64,000 nucleotides of DNA from Streptomyces sp. B93 (GCF_018070565.1 NZ_JAGPXL010000031.1:24286-88285), one strand, 5' to 3'; positions 51,782 to 61,161 are shown, numbered from the stretch's first letter. The notes: generated by a model from the sequence alone, not told the origin. A program made the numbers and translations.

Positions 51782-52762
51782 ATGCAGCCACGGAACATGT
51801 CCATGAGCGGCGTCGTCGACCTCGCCGCGGTGAAGGCGGCCCAGGAGGCCAAGGCCAAGGCCGAGCAGGCGCGCGCCGAAGCGGCCCGGCAGGGCGGCGG
51901 CGGCGCCGTCTCCCCGGCCGATCTCGTCATCGACGTCGACGAGGCCTCCTTCGAGCGCGACGTCCTCCAGCGCTCCGCCGAGGTGCCCGTCGTCCTCGAC
52001 TTCTGGGCCGAGTGGTGTCAGCCCTGCAAGCAGCTGAGCCCGGTCCTGGAGCGGCTCGCCGTCGAGTACGAGGGCCGCGTCCTGCTCGCCAAGATCGACG
52101 TCGACGCCAACCAGATGCTGATGCAGCAGTTCGGGATCCAGGGCATCCCGGCCGTCTTCGCCGTCGTCGCGGGCCAGGCACTGCCGCTCTTCCAGGGCGC
52201 CGCGGGCGAGGCCCAGATCCGGCAGACGCTGGACCAGTTGGTCGCCGTCGCCGAGCAGCGGTTCGGCATCACCGGACTCGCCGTCGACCCCGACGCCGAG
52301 CCGGGCGGACCGACGGCCGAGCAGGCCCCCGCCGCGCCCGCCGGCCCGCACGACGCCGCGCTGGACGCCGCCGCGCAGGCGCTGGACGCCGGTGACCTGA
52401 GCGGCGCGGTGCGGGCGTACAAGAACGTGCTGTCCGACGACCCCGGCCACCCGGAGGCCAAACTGGGGCTCGCGCAGGCCGAGTTGTTCCAGCGGGTGCA
52501 GGGCCTCGACCTGGCGCAGGTGCGCAAGGAGGCGGCCGAGAAGCCGGGTGACGCCCAGGCGCAGATCACCGCCGCCGACATGGATCTGGTGGGCGGTCAT
52601 GTCGAGGACGCCTTCGGACGGCTCATCGACACGGTCAAGCGCACCGCGGGCGACGACCGGGACGCCGTACGGCTGCGGCTGTTGGAGCTGTTCGAGGTCG
52701 TCGGTGCCGACGACCCCCGGGTGACCGCGGCGCGAAGGGCGCTCGCACGGGCGCTTTTCTGA
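51782..52762 (+). CDS. Thioredoxin-TPR protein (YbbN/CnoX-like)
   Basis: The 326-residue product has a thioredoxin domain (about 46-155) with active-site Cys79 and Cys82 (FWAEWCQPCKQL) and a C-terminal tetratricopeptide-like region (AAQALDAGDLSGAVRAYKNVLSDDPGHPEAKLGLAQ), the architecture of YbbN/CnoX chaperone-holdases. An Ala/Glu/Lys-rich N-terminal segment precedes it, without a signal peptide, so it is cytoplasmic. The ATG at 51782 follows GGGAGG. A redox-protective holdase role is inferred from architecture. Confidence 0.88.
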   Translation: MQPRNMSMSGVVDLAAVKAAQEAKAKAEQARAEAARQGGGGAVSPADLVIDVDEASFERDVLQRSAEVPVVLDFWAEWCQPCKQLSPVLERLAVEYEGRVLLAKIDVDANQMLMQQFGIQGIPAVFAVVAGQALPLFQGAAGEAQIRQTLDQLVAVAEQRFGITGLAVDPDAEPGGPTAEQAPAAPAGPHDAALDAAAQALDAGDLSGAVRAYKNVLSDDPGHPEAKLGLAQAELFQRVQGLDLAQVRKEAAEKPGDAQAQITAADMDLVGGHVEDAFGRLIDTVKRTAGDDRDAVRLRLLELFEVVGADDPRVTAARRALARALF

Positions 52763-52799
52763 CGGTGCCCGAGTGACAGGGCTGCCGACGCAGCGTCAG

Positions 52800-52853
52800 A
52801 GCGGCCGCGCTTTGCCAAATCTTGGTAATCGCGGCCGCTGTTACTGCAAGTAA
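52800..52853 (+). promoter_or_regulatory. Nested stem and adjacent TTACT palindrome
   Basis: AGCGGCCGCG pairs with CGCGGCCGCT (52800-52809, 52830-52839). The loop contains CCAA-ATC-TTGG, which can extend it. Immediately after lies TTACTGCAAGTAA (52841-52853), an exact 5-bp inverted repeat with a 3-bp centre. Confidence 0.6.
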
Positions 52854-52967
52854 GTCGCAGGCGTTGATCTGTCGGGTTCTGTCCCTGGATCACCTGCTTT
52901 GACATCCCCCTCCAGGACACCGAGCGTCGCCGGTCGGACCGTATGGGTCGTGGGGCGGTTATCCGTC

Positions 52968-52985
52968 CGTTACTAGCGAGTAACG
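52968..52985. promoter_or_regulatory. TTACT-type palindrome, second site
   Basis: CGTTACT (52968-52974), AGCG, AGTAACG (52979-52985) is a perfect 7-bp inverted repeat. It shares the TTACT...AGTAA pattern with the site at 52841-52853, suggesting the same regulator. Confidence 0.6.
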
Positions 52986-53364
52986 AACCCCCTTGTGCGC
53001 GCGGCGAGAATGCACCACGATCGGCCACGCTCGGTCCGTTCCCGTCCCCCGACAGCCAATCGGGTAGCGGGTTTTCCAGGGTCCCCACCGAGCAGGGCCG
53101 GACGGCAGTGGTGCCGGCCCTTGGACAGGGGGGTCTTCGCCCGAACGGCGAAGCCTGTCCGGCAAGGTTGTGCGTGATGCGTGTCAGGCGCGACCAGTGG
53201 TTGTCGCTCGGGGGTGATCGCCGGTGATTCGGGCGCGGTTCAGCGCCGCCGAGCGCGGGCGTTCTCCTTCCCGAGGACGGTGCACTTCTCCCATCCCTGC
53301 CCGGCCGGGCCGCCTTCCGGGGGCTGGTTAAGGACAGGAGATGTACGTCCGAGAAGGAGGAAAT

Positions 53365-54009
53365 ATGCAGTCCCAGGTGCGTGGTGGGACCAGATGGAAG
53401 CGGTTCGCTGTGGTCATGGTGCCCAGCGTCGCCGCCACGGCAGCAATAGGTGTCGCCCTGGCACAGGGCGCTCTCGCAGCGTCGTTCAGCGTCTCCGGCC
53501 AGTCGTTCAAGGTCACGACCAAGCAGCTCGACGGTACGGGCTTCTCGCAGTACGGCGCGATGGACGAGGGCTACACGCTGACCGGTGACAAGACGTTGCA
53601 CCCGGTCGCGGTCTCGGCATTCAAGAGTGCCACCATCAAGAGCCTCTGCCAGTCAGTCGTCACCCCGAACGTTCCGGTGTTCGGCAATGTCAGCCTGATC
53701 CTGCGCGCGGGTGACGGCGACACACCTGTCAAGGCCGAGAACCTGTACATCGACGTCGCCCAGCTCGAGGCTGACGCGACGTTCCGGGGTATCGACATCG
53801 GTGTGGCCGCGAAGGACGCCAACAAGGGCCCGGGCATGAAGTCGGGCGAGGTGGCCAACAAGCAGGCCAACCCGTACGGTTTCGCGCAGCAGGCCGACTC
53901 GGTGACCCTGAAGAACGTGAAGCAGACGGCGTGGGCGACCACCGCCGGAACCTTCAAGCTCAGCGGCCTGAAGATGTCGCTGTCGACGGGTGTCAAGGAG
54001 TGCTACTAA
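53365..54009 (+). CDS. DUF6230 family secreted protein
   Basis: The 214-residue product has a signal peptide (about 1-34, ending AQGALAA) and a mature beta-rich domain (FSVSGQSFKVTTKQLDGTGFSQYGAM ... KSATIKSLCQSV). Two Cys are visible, near the middle and at the last-but-one position (ECY). Relatives have been annotated as cholesterol esterase, but no Ser-hydrolase GxSxG motif is present, so that label looks unsupported. AAGGAGG lies five bases before the ATG. It heads a three-gene operon; function unknown. Confidence 0.75.
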   Translation: MQSQVRGGTRWKRFAVVMVPSVAATAAIGVALAQGALAASFSVSGQSFKVTTKQLDGTGFSQYGAMDEGYTLTGDKTLHPVAVSAFKSATIKSLCQSVVTPNVPVFGNVSLILRAGDGDTPVKAENLYIDVAQLEADATFRGIDIGVAAKDANKGPGMKSGEVANKQANPYGFAQQADSVTLKNVKQTAWATTAGTFKLSGLKMSLSTGVKECY

Positions 54010-54163
54010 GCACTCGCTGACGGGCGGGGGAGCCGCTGACACCGGCGCCCCCGCCCGTTCCCTCCCCGTCGGCGTTTCCCCATATCCGCTGCCGCCGCCC
54101 CGCGTCGGCGCGGCAGTACCCCTCTCCACCGAAGCAAGAAGCCGTTCCAGGGAGCTGTTTTCC

Positions 54164-54772
54164 ATGAGCGCCGAGATTCCCGCCGCGCCTGGCCGAGACG
54201 AGCACTACCTCAGGGTTTTCCGGCGCAACTTCCGCGCCTGGCGGGGTACACGGCCGTTCTGGGCCGGCTTGTTCGTCATGCTCGGTGGTCTGCCGATCAT
54301 GTACTTCCCGTACGCGAACCTCCAGCTCGGTCAGTTGACGCTCGCGATGGCCACCACCGCGGGAGCCGGGTCCCTGATCATCGGCGTACTGCTGGTGGTG
54401 CTGGGGCTCAGCCTCTGGCTTCAGAGGCACGTCCGTGTCTTCGCGGGCGTCGCGGCGATCCTGCTCGCTCTCGTCTCCATCCCGGTGTCGAACTTCGGGG
54501 GCTTCGTCGTCGGCTTCCTGTTCGCCCTCATCGGCGGTGCGATGGCCGTTGCCTGGGCCGAGGGTGTGCCGGAGCAGCCGCGGGCGGTGCAGCCGTCCGC
54601 CGACGGACCGGAGGGTACGGCTGTCGACGAGGCAGCCACCACAGAGGGCCCGGTCGTGGCCGGGGACCGTGCCGAAGCGGACGACACGGTCCCGGGTGAG
54701 GCGGCCGGTGGAGACGACTATCTGTCAAAGAGCCCGGCCAACGAGGCGAACGGGAGGCACAGTGCCGGCTGA
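54164..54772 (+). CDS. DUF6114 membrane protein
   Basis: The 202-residue product begins with an Arg-rich segment (HYLRVFRRNFRAWRGTRPFW) and has four membrane helices (about 38-58, 63-82, 86-103 and 107-130). An acidic Glu/Ala/Asp-rich C-terminal tail of about 65 residues follows. It matches the family encoded next to DUF6230 proteins in streptomycetes. The ATG at 54164 follows GGGAG. Its stop overlaps the next gene by 11 bases. It may anchor or export its neighbours' products. Confidence 0.75.
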   Translation: MSAEIPAAPGRDEHYLRVFRRNFRAWRGTRPFWAGLFVMLGGLPIMYFPYANLQLGQLTLAMATTAGAGSLIIGVLLVVLGLSLWLQRHVRVFAGVAAILLALVSIPVSNFGGFVVGFLFALIGGAMAVAWAEGVPEQPRAVQPSADGPEGTAVDEAATTEGPVVAGDRAEADDTVPGEAAGGDDYLSKSPANEANGRHSAG

Positions 54773-56108
54773 CGAGGTGACCCACGGGACTGAGGTGGAC
54801 GAGTCCCGTGTGAGAACCGGGCCGCGCCACGCGGCACCCAAGAAGCCGCTGTTCACCAGGTTTCACATGCCGGCCGGAAAGGCGATCGCCCTCGCGGCGA
54901 TGCCCACCGCGGTCCTGATGGGACTGGGCTTCACCCCGAAGCTCGCCCTGGCCGAGGACCAGCCGGTGCCGCGCAGCCTGACGGCCGACGAGTACAAGGA
55001 CTGCATCGAGGCCCTGGAGGACGCCGAGAACGGCGACTCCGAGGAGTCCGCCACGCCGACCCCCTCGGCGACGACCGGGTCCCCGACACCCGAGCCGTCG
55101 GCGACGGAGGACGCGTCCGGGGACGACACCTCTTCGCCGGATTCAGGTTCCGACGACGAGAGCGGCTCCCAGCCCGCGCCCACCCCCTCGGCCTCGTCCG
55201 GCGGTGACGCCCAGTCCTCCGGCTCCGGCGCCACCGAGGAGTCCGACGGCTCCGGCGAGGCCGCCACCGAGCCCGAGCCGTCCGCGTCCGAGACCGAGAA
55301 GGGTGTCCTGGAGACCATCGGGGACGCCGTCACCGGTGTCGTCGACGGTGTCGTCACCGGCATCACCGGCGGCGGCGACGAGGAGACCGCGAGCCCGACG
55401 CCCACCGAGTCCGCCCCGGCGGACACCGGTACGGCGAAGGAGACGGAAGCCGCCGACGACGGCGGGGACCCGGCCGGTTCCGTCAAGGACACCGCCGAGA
55501 AGGTCACCGACGCGGTGGAGGACACCGCCGAGGACACCGCCGAGGCCGTCGAGGAGGAGGCCGCGGAGGCGACCGAGTCCGCGACCCCGACCCCGACGCC
55601 CACCCCGTCCGCGAGCGAGACGACCGACCTGGACGACTGCCCGGTCGCCACGGACGCGGAGGGCGGCATCGACAACACCGTCCCGCTGCCGGACGACCCC
55701 TGGTACCTGGACGCCAGCTCGTTGCTGCTGAAGGGCGCCAAGTACGAGGGCATCGTCGAGGTGAAGACGGCCAACGGCACCGTCAAGAAGGTGCTGAAGT
55801 ACGTCATATCCGACGGCACCGACATAGGTGACCTGCACCAGACGGTGAAGGACCCGCAGTCCGGCAAGACCTACCACGTGCAGGCGGCCCGGGGCTCGAC
55901 GTCCACGATCCGCGACGGCGACACGGTGATGTACACCGAGAGCATCTCGGGCAACCTGCTCGGGCTGATCCCGATCACCTTCGACCCGGAGCACCCGCCG
56001 CCGCTGGACATCCCGCTCATCTACTTCACCAAGGTGAAGGTGGTGCAGGCCGGTCAGTTCGGCGGGACCCTGCATGTGCCGGGGCTGCACCAGTACGTCA
56101 CCGGCTGA
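54762..56108 (+). CDS. Exported acidic Ser/Thr-rich protein with a conserved-looking C-terminal domain
   Basis: The 448-residue product has a membrane or signal segment (about 39-65, AGKAIALAAMPTAVLMGLGF ... LALA) and a highly acidic, Ser/Thr/Pro-rich low-complexity region of about 230 residues (EEEAAEATESATPTPTPTPS). A compact C-terminal domain of about 150 residues follows (DDCPVATDAEGGIDNTVPLPDDPWYLDASSL ... LHQYVTG). GGGAGG lies five bases before the GTG, inside the DUF6114 gene. It is probably surface displayed. No family is recognised. Confidence 0.75.
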   Translation: MPADEVTHGTEVDESRVRTGPRHAAPKKPLFTRFHMPAGKAIALAAMPTAVLMGLGFTPKLALAEDQPVPRSLTADEYKDCIEALEDAENGDSEESATPTPSATTGSPTPEPSATEDASGDDTSSPDSGSDDESGSQPAPTPSASSGGDAQSSGSGATEESDGSGEAATEPEPSASETEKGVLETIGDAVTGVVDGVVTGITGGGDEETASPTPTESAPADTGTAKETEAADDGGDPAGSVKDTAEKVTDAVEDTAEDTAEAVEEEAAEATESATPTPTPTPSASETTDLDDCPVATDAEGGIDNTVPLPDDPWYLDASSLLLKGAKYEGIVEVKTANGTVKKVLKYVISDGTDIGDLHQTVKDPQSGKTYHVQAARGSTSTIRDGDTVMYTESISGNLLGLIPITFDPEHPPPLDIPLIYFTKVKVVQAGQFGGTLHVPGLHQYVTG

Positions 56109-56142
56109 CCGCCCCTCAGAGCCCGTCCGGGAGCCGCACAGC

Positions 56143-56180
56143 CGAGGGCGCCCCCGTCCCACCGGACAGGGGCGCCCTCG
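56143..56180. terminator. Bidirectional terminator between the DUF6230 operon and pyk
   Basis: A 17-bp stem with one mismatch (56143-56159 with 56164-56180, loop CACC) lies 34 bp after one stop and 17 bp from the other. Confidence 0.88.
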
Positions 56181-56197
56181 GTGTCGTGACCGGGAGG

Positions 56198-57628
56198 TCA
56201 GTCGCGCTCGCCGCCGCCCAGGTGGTGGACGCGGACCATGTTGGTGGTGCCGGGCACCCCGGGGGGCGAACCGGCGGTGATGACCAGGGTGTCGCCCGTG
56301 TCGAACAGGTTGAGCTTGGCGATCTCCTGGTCGACCAGGTCGACCATCTCGTCGGTGCTGTTCACGAACGGCACGACGTGCGGCTCCACACCCCAGCTGA
56401 GCGTCAGCTGGTTGCGGGTGGCCTCGTCGGTGGTGAAGGCGAGGATCGGCTGGATCGCGCGGTAGCGGGACAGCCGGCGGGCGGTGTCGCCGGACTGGGT
56501 GAAGGCGACCAGGCCCTTGCCGCCGAGGAAGTCGGCGATCTCGGCCGCGGCGCGGGCCACCGAACCGCCCTGGGTGCGCGGCTTCTTGCCCGGCACCAGC
56601 GGCTGGAGGCCCTTGGAGAGCAGTTCCTGCTCGGCGGCCTGCACGATCTTCGACATCGTCTTCACGGTCTCGATCGGGTACGCGCCCACCGAGGACTCCG
56701 CCGACAGCATGACCGCGTCCGCGCCGTCCAGGATCGCGTTGGCCACGTCGGAGGCCTCGGCGCGGGTCGGCCGGGAGTTGGTGATCATCGACTCCATCAT
56801 CTGGGTCGCCACGATCACCGGCTTGGCGTTGCGGCGGCACAGCTCGATGAGCCGCTTCTGCACCATGGGGACCTTCTCGAGCGGGTACTCGACGGCCAGG
56901 TCACCACGGGCGACCATGACACCGTCGAACGCCATCACGACGTCCTCCATGTTGGCCACCGCCTGCGGCTTCTCCACCTTGGCGATGACCGGGACGCGGC
57001 GGCCCTCCTCGTCCATCACGCGGTGCACGTCGGCGACGTCCTTCGCGTCCCGGACGAAGGACAGGGCGACCAGGTCGCAGCCCATCCGCAGCGCGAACCG
57101 GAGGTCGTCGATGTCCTTCTCGGACAGCGCGGGGACGTTGACGGCCGCGCCCGGCAGGTTGATGCCCTTGTGGTCGGAGACGACACCGCCCTCGATGACG
57201 ATCGTCTTCACCCGGGGGCCGTCGACGTCCAGCACCTTCAGTTCGACATTGCCGTCGTTGATCAGGATCTGGTCGCCGCGGTCGACGTCGCCGGGCAGGC
57301 CCTTGTAGGTGGTGCCGCAGATCGTCTTGTCGCCGGGGACGTCCTCGGCGGTGATGGTGAACTCGTCGCCGCGGACGAGCTCCACGGGGCCCTCGGCGAA
57401 GGTCTCCAGCCGGATCTTCGGGCCCTGGAGGTCGGCGAGGACGCCCACGGCGCGGCCGGTCTCCTTGGCGGCGGCCCGGACACGGTCGTACCGCCCCTGG
57501 TGCTCGGCGTGCGTGCCGTGGCTGAAGTTGAAACGGGCCACGTTCATGCCCGCCTCGATCAGCGCGACGAGCTGCTCGTGGGAGTCGACCGCGGGGCCGA
57601 GAGTACAGACGATTTTCGAACGGCGCAT
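56198..57628 (-). CDS. pyk: Pyruvate kinase
   Basis: This enzyme converts phosphoenolpyruvate and ADP to pyruvate and ATP in the last step of glycolysis. The 476-residue product starts MRRSKIVCTLGPAVDSHEQL and has MNVARFNFSHG, the signature VMVARGDLAVEYP, VIVATQMMESM and the C-terminal domain ending in PGTTNMVRVHHLG. It lies beside ackA-pta-pfkA, a central carbon cluster. Streptomyces species carry two pyruvate kinases; this is one of them. AGGA lies eight bases before the ATG. Confidence 0.96.
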   Translation of the reverse strand: MRRSKIVCTLGPAVDSHEQLVALIEAGMNVARFNFSHGTHAEHQGRYDRVRAAAKETGRAVGVLADLQGPKIRLETFAEGPVELVRGDEFTITAEDVPGDKTICGTTYKGLPGDVDRGDQILINDGNVELKVLDVDGPRVKTIVIEGGVVSDHKGINLPGAAVNVPALSEKDIDDLRFALRMGCDLVALSFVRDAKDVADVHRVMDEEGRRVPVIAKVEKPQAVANMEDVVMAFDGVMVARGDLAVEYPLEKVPMVQKRLIELCRRNAKPVIVATQMMESMITNSRPTRAEASDVANAILDGADAVMLSAESSVGAYPIETVKTMSKIVQAAEQELLSKGLQPLVPGKKPRTQGGSVARAAAEIADFLGGKGLVAFTQSGDTARRLSRYRAIQPILAFTTDEATRNQLTLSWGVEPHVVPFVNSTDEMVDLVDQEIAKLNLFDTGDTLVITAGSPPGVPGTTNMVRVHHLGGGERD

Positions 57629-57701
57629 GGGGCGATCCTATCGGTTTGTTTCGCTCCGGAATAATCCGACTGGGGGGAAATACAAATGAGATGAGCCCCG
57701 C

Positions 57702-58931
57702 TCAGTTGCTCTTTCTGGGTTTTCCCACCAATGCGTAGGTCTGTGTGGCGATCTCCAGTTCCTCGTCCGTCGGCACCACGGCGACCGCCACCCGGGCCGT
57801 GCCGGGGGAGATCAGCCGCGGCCGGTCACCGCGTACGGCGTTCAGCTCGTCGTCGACCGCCAGCCCCAGCCCTTCGAGCCCGGCGATCGCGGCCTGCCGG
57901 ACGGCCGCGGCGTTCTCCCCGACCCCCGCCGTGAAGGCCACCGCGTCCACCGTGCCGAGCACCGCGTAATAGGCGCCGATGTACTTCTTCAAACGATGAA
58001 TGTAGATGTCGAAGGCGAGTTGCGCCTGTTCGTCACCCTCGTCGACACGGCGGCGGATCTCCCGCATGTCGTTGTCACCGCAGAGCCCGATCAGTCCGCT
58101 CTTCTTGTTGAGGAGAGTGTCGATCTCGTCCGTGGACATTCCGCCAACGCGCGTCAAATGGAAGATGACGGCGGGATCCAGGTCCCCCGACCGCGTACCC
58201 ATCACCAGCCCCTCCAAGGGCGTCAGTCCCATGGAGGTGTCCACGCACCGGCCGCCCCGGACCGCCGAGGCGGACGCCCCGTTGCCCAGGTGCAGCACGA
58301 TCACGTTCACCTCGGACGGGTCCTTGCCCAGCAGTTCGGCGGTGGCCCGGGAGACGTACGCGTGCGAGGTGCCGTGGAAGCCGTAGCGGCGGATGCGGTG
58401 CCGGTCGGCGGTCTCGACGTCGATCGCGTAGCGGGCCGCCGACTCCGGCATGGTGGTGTGGAAGGCGGTGTCGAAGACGGCGACCTGCGGCAGGTCGGGC
58501 CGCAGCGCCCGCGCGGTGCGGATGCCGGTGAGGTTGGCCGGGTTGTGCAGCGGGGCGACCGGGATCAGCCGCTCGATCTCGGCCAGCACGGAGTCGTCGA
58601 TCACGGTGGGCTGGGTGAAGTGCTTCCCGCCGTGCACCACCCGGTGCCCGATCGCGGCCAGCTCCGGGGAGTCCAGGCCGAGACCGTCCTTGGCGAGTTC
58701 CGCCGACACGGCCTTCAGCGCGGCGTCGTGGTCGGCGATGGGGCCCGTCCACTCCCGGCTCTCGCCGCCGGTGTGCAGCGGGGTGTGCCGCAGCCGCGAG
58801 GTCTCCTCGCCGATGCGTTCGACGAGCCCCGCCGCCAGCCGACTGCTGTCGTTCATGTCCAGCAGCTGGTACTTCACCGACGAGGAACCGGAGTTGAGGA
58901 CGAGGACGCGCGACGAAGTCACTGCACTCAC
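57702..58931 (-). CDS. ackA: Acetate kinase
   Basis: This kinase interconverts acetyl phosphate plus ADP and acetate plus ATP. The 409-residue product has the N-terminal RVLVLNSGSSSVKYQL, the RYGFHGTSHAYVS signature, HLGNGASASAV and the late FTAGVGENAAAVR. The GTG at 58931 overlaps the pta stop (GTGA); a second in-frame GTG at 58922 is possible. Downstream of pta in one operon, it completes the acetate overflow/uptake pathway. Confidence 0.95.
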   Translation of the reverse strand: MSAVTSSRVLVLNSGSSSVKYQLLDMNDSSRLAAGLVERIGEETSRLRHTPLHTGGESREWTGPIADHDAALKAVSAELAKDGLGLDSPELAAIGHRVVHGGKHFTQPTVIDDSVLAEIERLIPVAPLHNPANLTGIRTARALRPDLPQVAVFDTAFHTTMPESAARYAIDVETADRHRIRRYGFHGTSHAYVSRATAELLGKDPSEVNVIVLHLGNGASASAVRGGRCVDTSMGLTPLEGLVMGTRSGDLDPAVIFHLTRVGGMSTDEIDTLLNKKSGLIGLCGDNDMREIRRRVDEGDEQAQLAFDIYIHRLKKYIGAYYAVLGTVDAVAFTAGVGENAAAVRQAAIAGLEGLGLAVDDELNAVRGDRPRLISPGTARVAVAVVPTDEELEIATQTYALVGKPRKSN

Positions 58932-61021
58932 TGCTGGGACGCCTTCTCGACGAGGGGGGACTGGGCCTGGATCGCCGTGATGGCGACGGTGTTGACGATG
59001 TCCTGGACGAGGGCGCCCCGGGACAGGTCGTTGACCGGCTTGCGCAGACCCTGGAGCACCGGGCCGACGGCGATCGCGCCCGCCGAGCGCTGCACGGCCT
59101 TGTAGGTGTTGTTGCCGGTGTTGAGGTCCGGGAAGATCAGCACGCTCGCCTGCCCGGCCACCTCCGACCCCGGCAGCTTGGTCGCAGCGACCGTCGGCTC
59201 CACGGCGGCGTCGTACTGGATCGGCCCCTCGGTCTTGAGGTCGGGCCGCCGGGAGCGGACCAGCTCGGTCGCCTCGCGCACCTTGTCCACGTCGGCGCCG
59301 GTGCCGGAGGTGCCGGTGGAGTACGACAGCATCGCGATCCTCGGCTCGACGCCGAACTGGGCGGCGGTGGACGCCGACTGGACGGCGATGTCGGCCAGCT
59401 GCTCGGCGTCCGGGTCCGGGTTGACCGCGCAGTCGCCGTAGACCAGCACCTTGTCGGCGAGGCACATGAAGAACACCGACGAGACGATGGACGCCTCCGG
59501 CTTGGTCTTGATGATCTCGAAGGCGGGGCGGATGGTCGCGGCCGTGGAGTGCACCGACCCCGACACCATGCCGTCGGCGAGGCCCTCCTGCACCATCAGG
59601 GTGCCGAAGTAGTTGACGTCGGAGACGACGTCGTAGGCCAGCTCCACCGTCACCCCGCGGTGGGCGCGCAGGGCGGCGTACTTCTCGGCGAAGGCGTCGC
59701 GCAGTTCGCTGGTCGCCGGGTCGATCAGCTGGGCGTCGCCGAGGTCGATCCCGAGGTCGGCGGCCTTCTTGCGGACCGTGTCGACCGGCCCGAGCAGCGT
59801 CAGGTCGCACACCCCGCGCCGCAGCAGCACCTCGGCCGCGTGCAGCACCCGCTCCTCGGTGCCCTCCGGCAGCACCACCCGGCGCCGGTCCGAGCGGGCC
59901 TGCTCCAGCAGCTTGTGCTCGAACATCATCGGCGTGACCCGGTCGGTGCTGGGCGCGCTCACCCGCTTCAGCAGGTCACCGGTGTCGATGTACCGCTCGA
60001 ACAGGCCGAGCGCGGTCTCCGCCTTGCGCGGCGTGGCGGCGTTCAGCTTGCCCTCCAGGGAGAACAGCTGTTCGGCGGTGGGGAAGCTGTTGCCGGGCAC
60101 CGAGAGCACGGGCGTGCCGGGCGCGAGGCGCGCGGCCAGCGTCAGCACGTCGTCGCTGGGCGCCTCGCCCAGGGTGAGCAGGACGCCCGCTATCGGCGGG
60201 GTGCCGGCGCTGTGCGCGGCCAGCGCCCCCACCACCAGGTCGGCCCGGTCGCCCGGGGTGACCACCAGCGCGCCCGGGGTCAGCGCGCTGAGGAAGTTGG
60301 GCAGCATGGCCCCGCCGAAGACGAAGCCGAGGGCGTCACGCGCCAGGCCCGAGTCGTCGCCGAGCAGCACCTTCGCGCCGAGCGCCTGGCCGATCTGGGA
60401 GACCGTCGGCGCGGACAGCGCGGGCTCGTCCGGCAGTACGTAGCAGGGCACCGGCAGCCGGGAGGTGAGCCGCTCGGCTATCTCGTCGCGGTCCTCGCGG
60501 GCCACCCGGTTCACGATCATCGCGAGGACGTCGCAGCCGAGCCCGTCGTAGGCGCGGTAGGCGTTGCGCGCCTCGGCCCGCACCGCGTGCGCCGACTGCC
60601 GGCGGCCGCCGACGACGGGGAGCACGGAGGCGCCGAACTCGTTGGCGAGCCGGGCGTTCAGCGACAGCTCGTCCGGGAACTGGGTGTCGGCGTAGTCGGT
60701 GCCGAGGACGAGGACGACGTCGTAGTCACGCGCCACCAGGTGGAACCGGTCGACGAGCGTGGAGACCAGCTCGTCGGTGCCCCGCTCGGCCTGGAGCGCG
60801 GAGGCCTCCTGGTAGTCCATGCCGTAGACGGTCGCCGGGTCCTGGGCGAGGCGGTAGCGGGCCCGCAGCAGCTCGAAGAGCCGGTCGGGGCCGTCGTGGA
60901 CCAGCGGCCGGAAGACACCCACGCGGTCGACCTGCCGGGTCAGCAGTTCCATGACCCCCAGCTCGACGACCTGGCGGCCGTCGCCGCGGTCGATACCGGT
61001 CACGTACACGCTGCGCGTCAC
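58928..61021 (-). CDS. pta: Phosphate acetyltransferase
   Basis: Pta interconverts acetyl-CoA plus phosphate and acetyl phosphate plus CoA. The 697-residue product has an N-terminal P-loop-like/DRTGG regulatory part (SVYVTGIDRGDGRQVVELG, then ALVVTPGDRADLVVG), and a C-terminal PTA_PTB catalytic domain from about residue 370 (RRVVLPEGTEERVLHAAEVLLRR, then DGMVSGSVHSTAATIRPAF and SYSTGTSGTG). The GTG at 61021 follows GGAG and matches the long two-domain form. It shares a divergent promoter region with pfkA. Confidence 0.95.
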   Translation of the reverse strand: MTRSVYVTGIDRGDGRQVVELGVMELLTRQVDRVGVFRPLVHDGPDRLFELLRARYRLAQDPATVYGMDYQEASALQAERGTDELVSTLVDRFHLVARDYDVVLVLGTDYADTQFPDELSLNARLANEFGASVLPVVGGRRQSAHAVRAEARNAYRAYDGLGCDVLAMIVNRVAREDRDEIAERLTSRLPVPCYVLPDEPALSAPTVSQIGQALGAKVLLGDDSGLARDALGFVFGGAMLPNFLSALTPGALVVTPGDRADLVVGALAAHSAGTPPIAGVLLTLGEAPSDDVLTLAARLAPGTPVLSVPGNSFPTAEQLFSLEGKLNAATPRKAETALGLFERYIDTGDLLKRVSAPSTDRVTPMMFEHKLLEQARSDRRRVVLPEGTEERVLHAAEVLLRRGVCDLTLLGPVDTVRKKAADLGIDLGDAQLIDPATSELRDAFAEKYAALRAHRGVTVELAYDVVSDVNYFGTLMVQEGLADGMVSGSVHSTAATIRPAFEIIKTKPEASIVSSVFFMCLADKVLVYGDCAVNPDPDAEQLADIAVQSASTAAQFGVEPRIAMLSYSTGTSGTGADVDKVREATELVRSRRPDLKTEGPIQYDAAVEPTVAATKLPGSEVAGQASVLIFPDLNTGNNTYKAVQRSAGAIAVGPVLQGLRKPVNDLSRGALVQDIVNTVAITAIQAQSPLVEKASQQ

Positions 61022-61132
61022 GCGTGCTCTCCGTTTCGTGTCGGGGACGTTCCTGTCGAGGACGGGTGTTTTCGGCCGCGATGCCGGTATCCAGGGTCGC
61101 AAAAATCGCCCACCGAGGTGAGTGGAACCCTC

Positions 61133-61161
61133 TTGACAATACCCCTGCCGATGGATAAGGC
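61133..61161 (+). promoter_or_regulatory. pfkA promoter
   Basis: A consensus TTGACA (61133-61138), a 17-bp spacer and TAAGGC (61156-61161) lie 92 bp before the pfkA start, giving an untranslated leader of roughly 85 bases. Confidence 0.7.

Larger units (their letters stand above)
52763..53364 (+). other. 602-bp intergenic region upstream of the DUF6230 operon
   Basis: No gene is convincing. Its elements are a 10-bp perfect stem (52800-52809 with 52830-52839), two TTACT...AGTAA palindromes (52841-52853 and 52970-52983), and a TTGACA sequence (52899-52904) without a good -10 partner. The stem may also end the thioredoxin-TPR transcript. The size and number of sites suggest a strongly regulated promoter. 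Confidence 0.6.

Noticed and set aside
53365..54009. Cholesterol esterase activity for the DUF6230 protein
   Set aside because: No GxSxG or catalytic triad is visible. The name appears to be inherited annotation.
57702..59810. Continuous frame suggesting a pta-ackA fusion
   Set aside because: The upstream part is pta read in the wrong frame. The pta stop and ackA GTG overlap normally.
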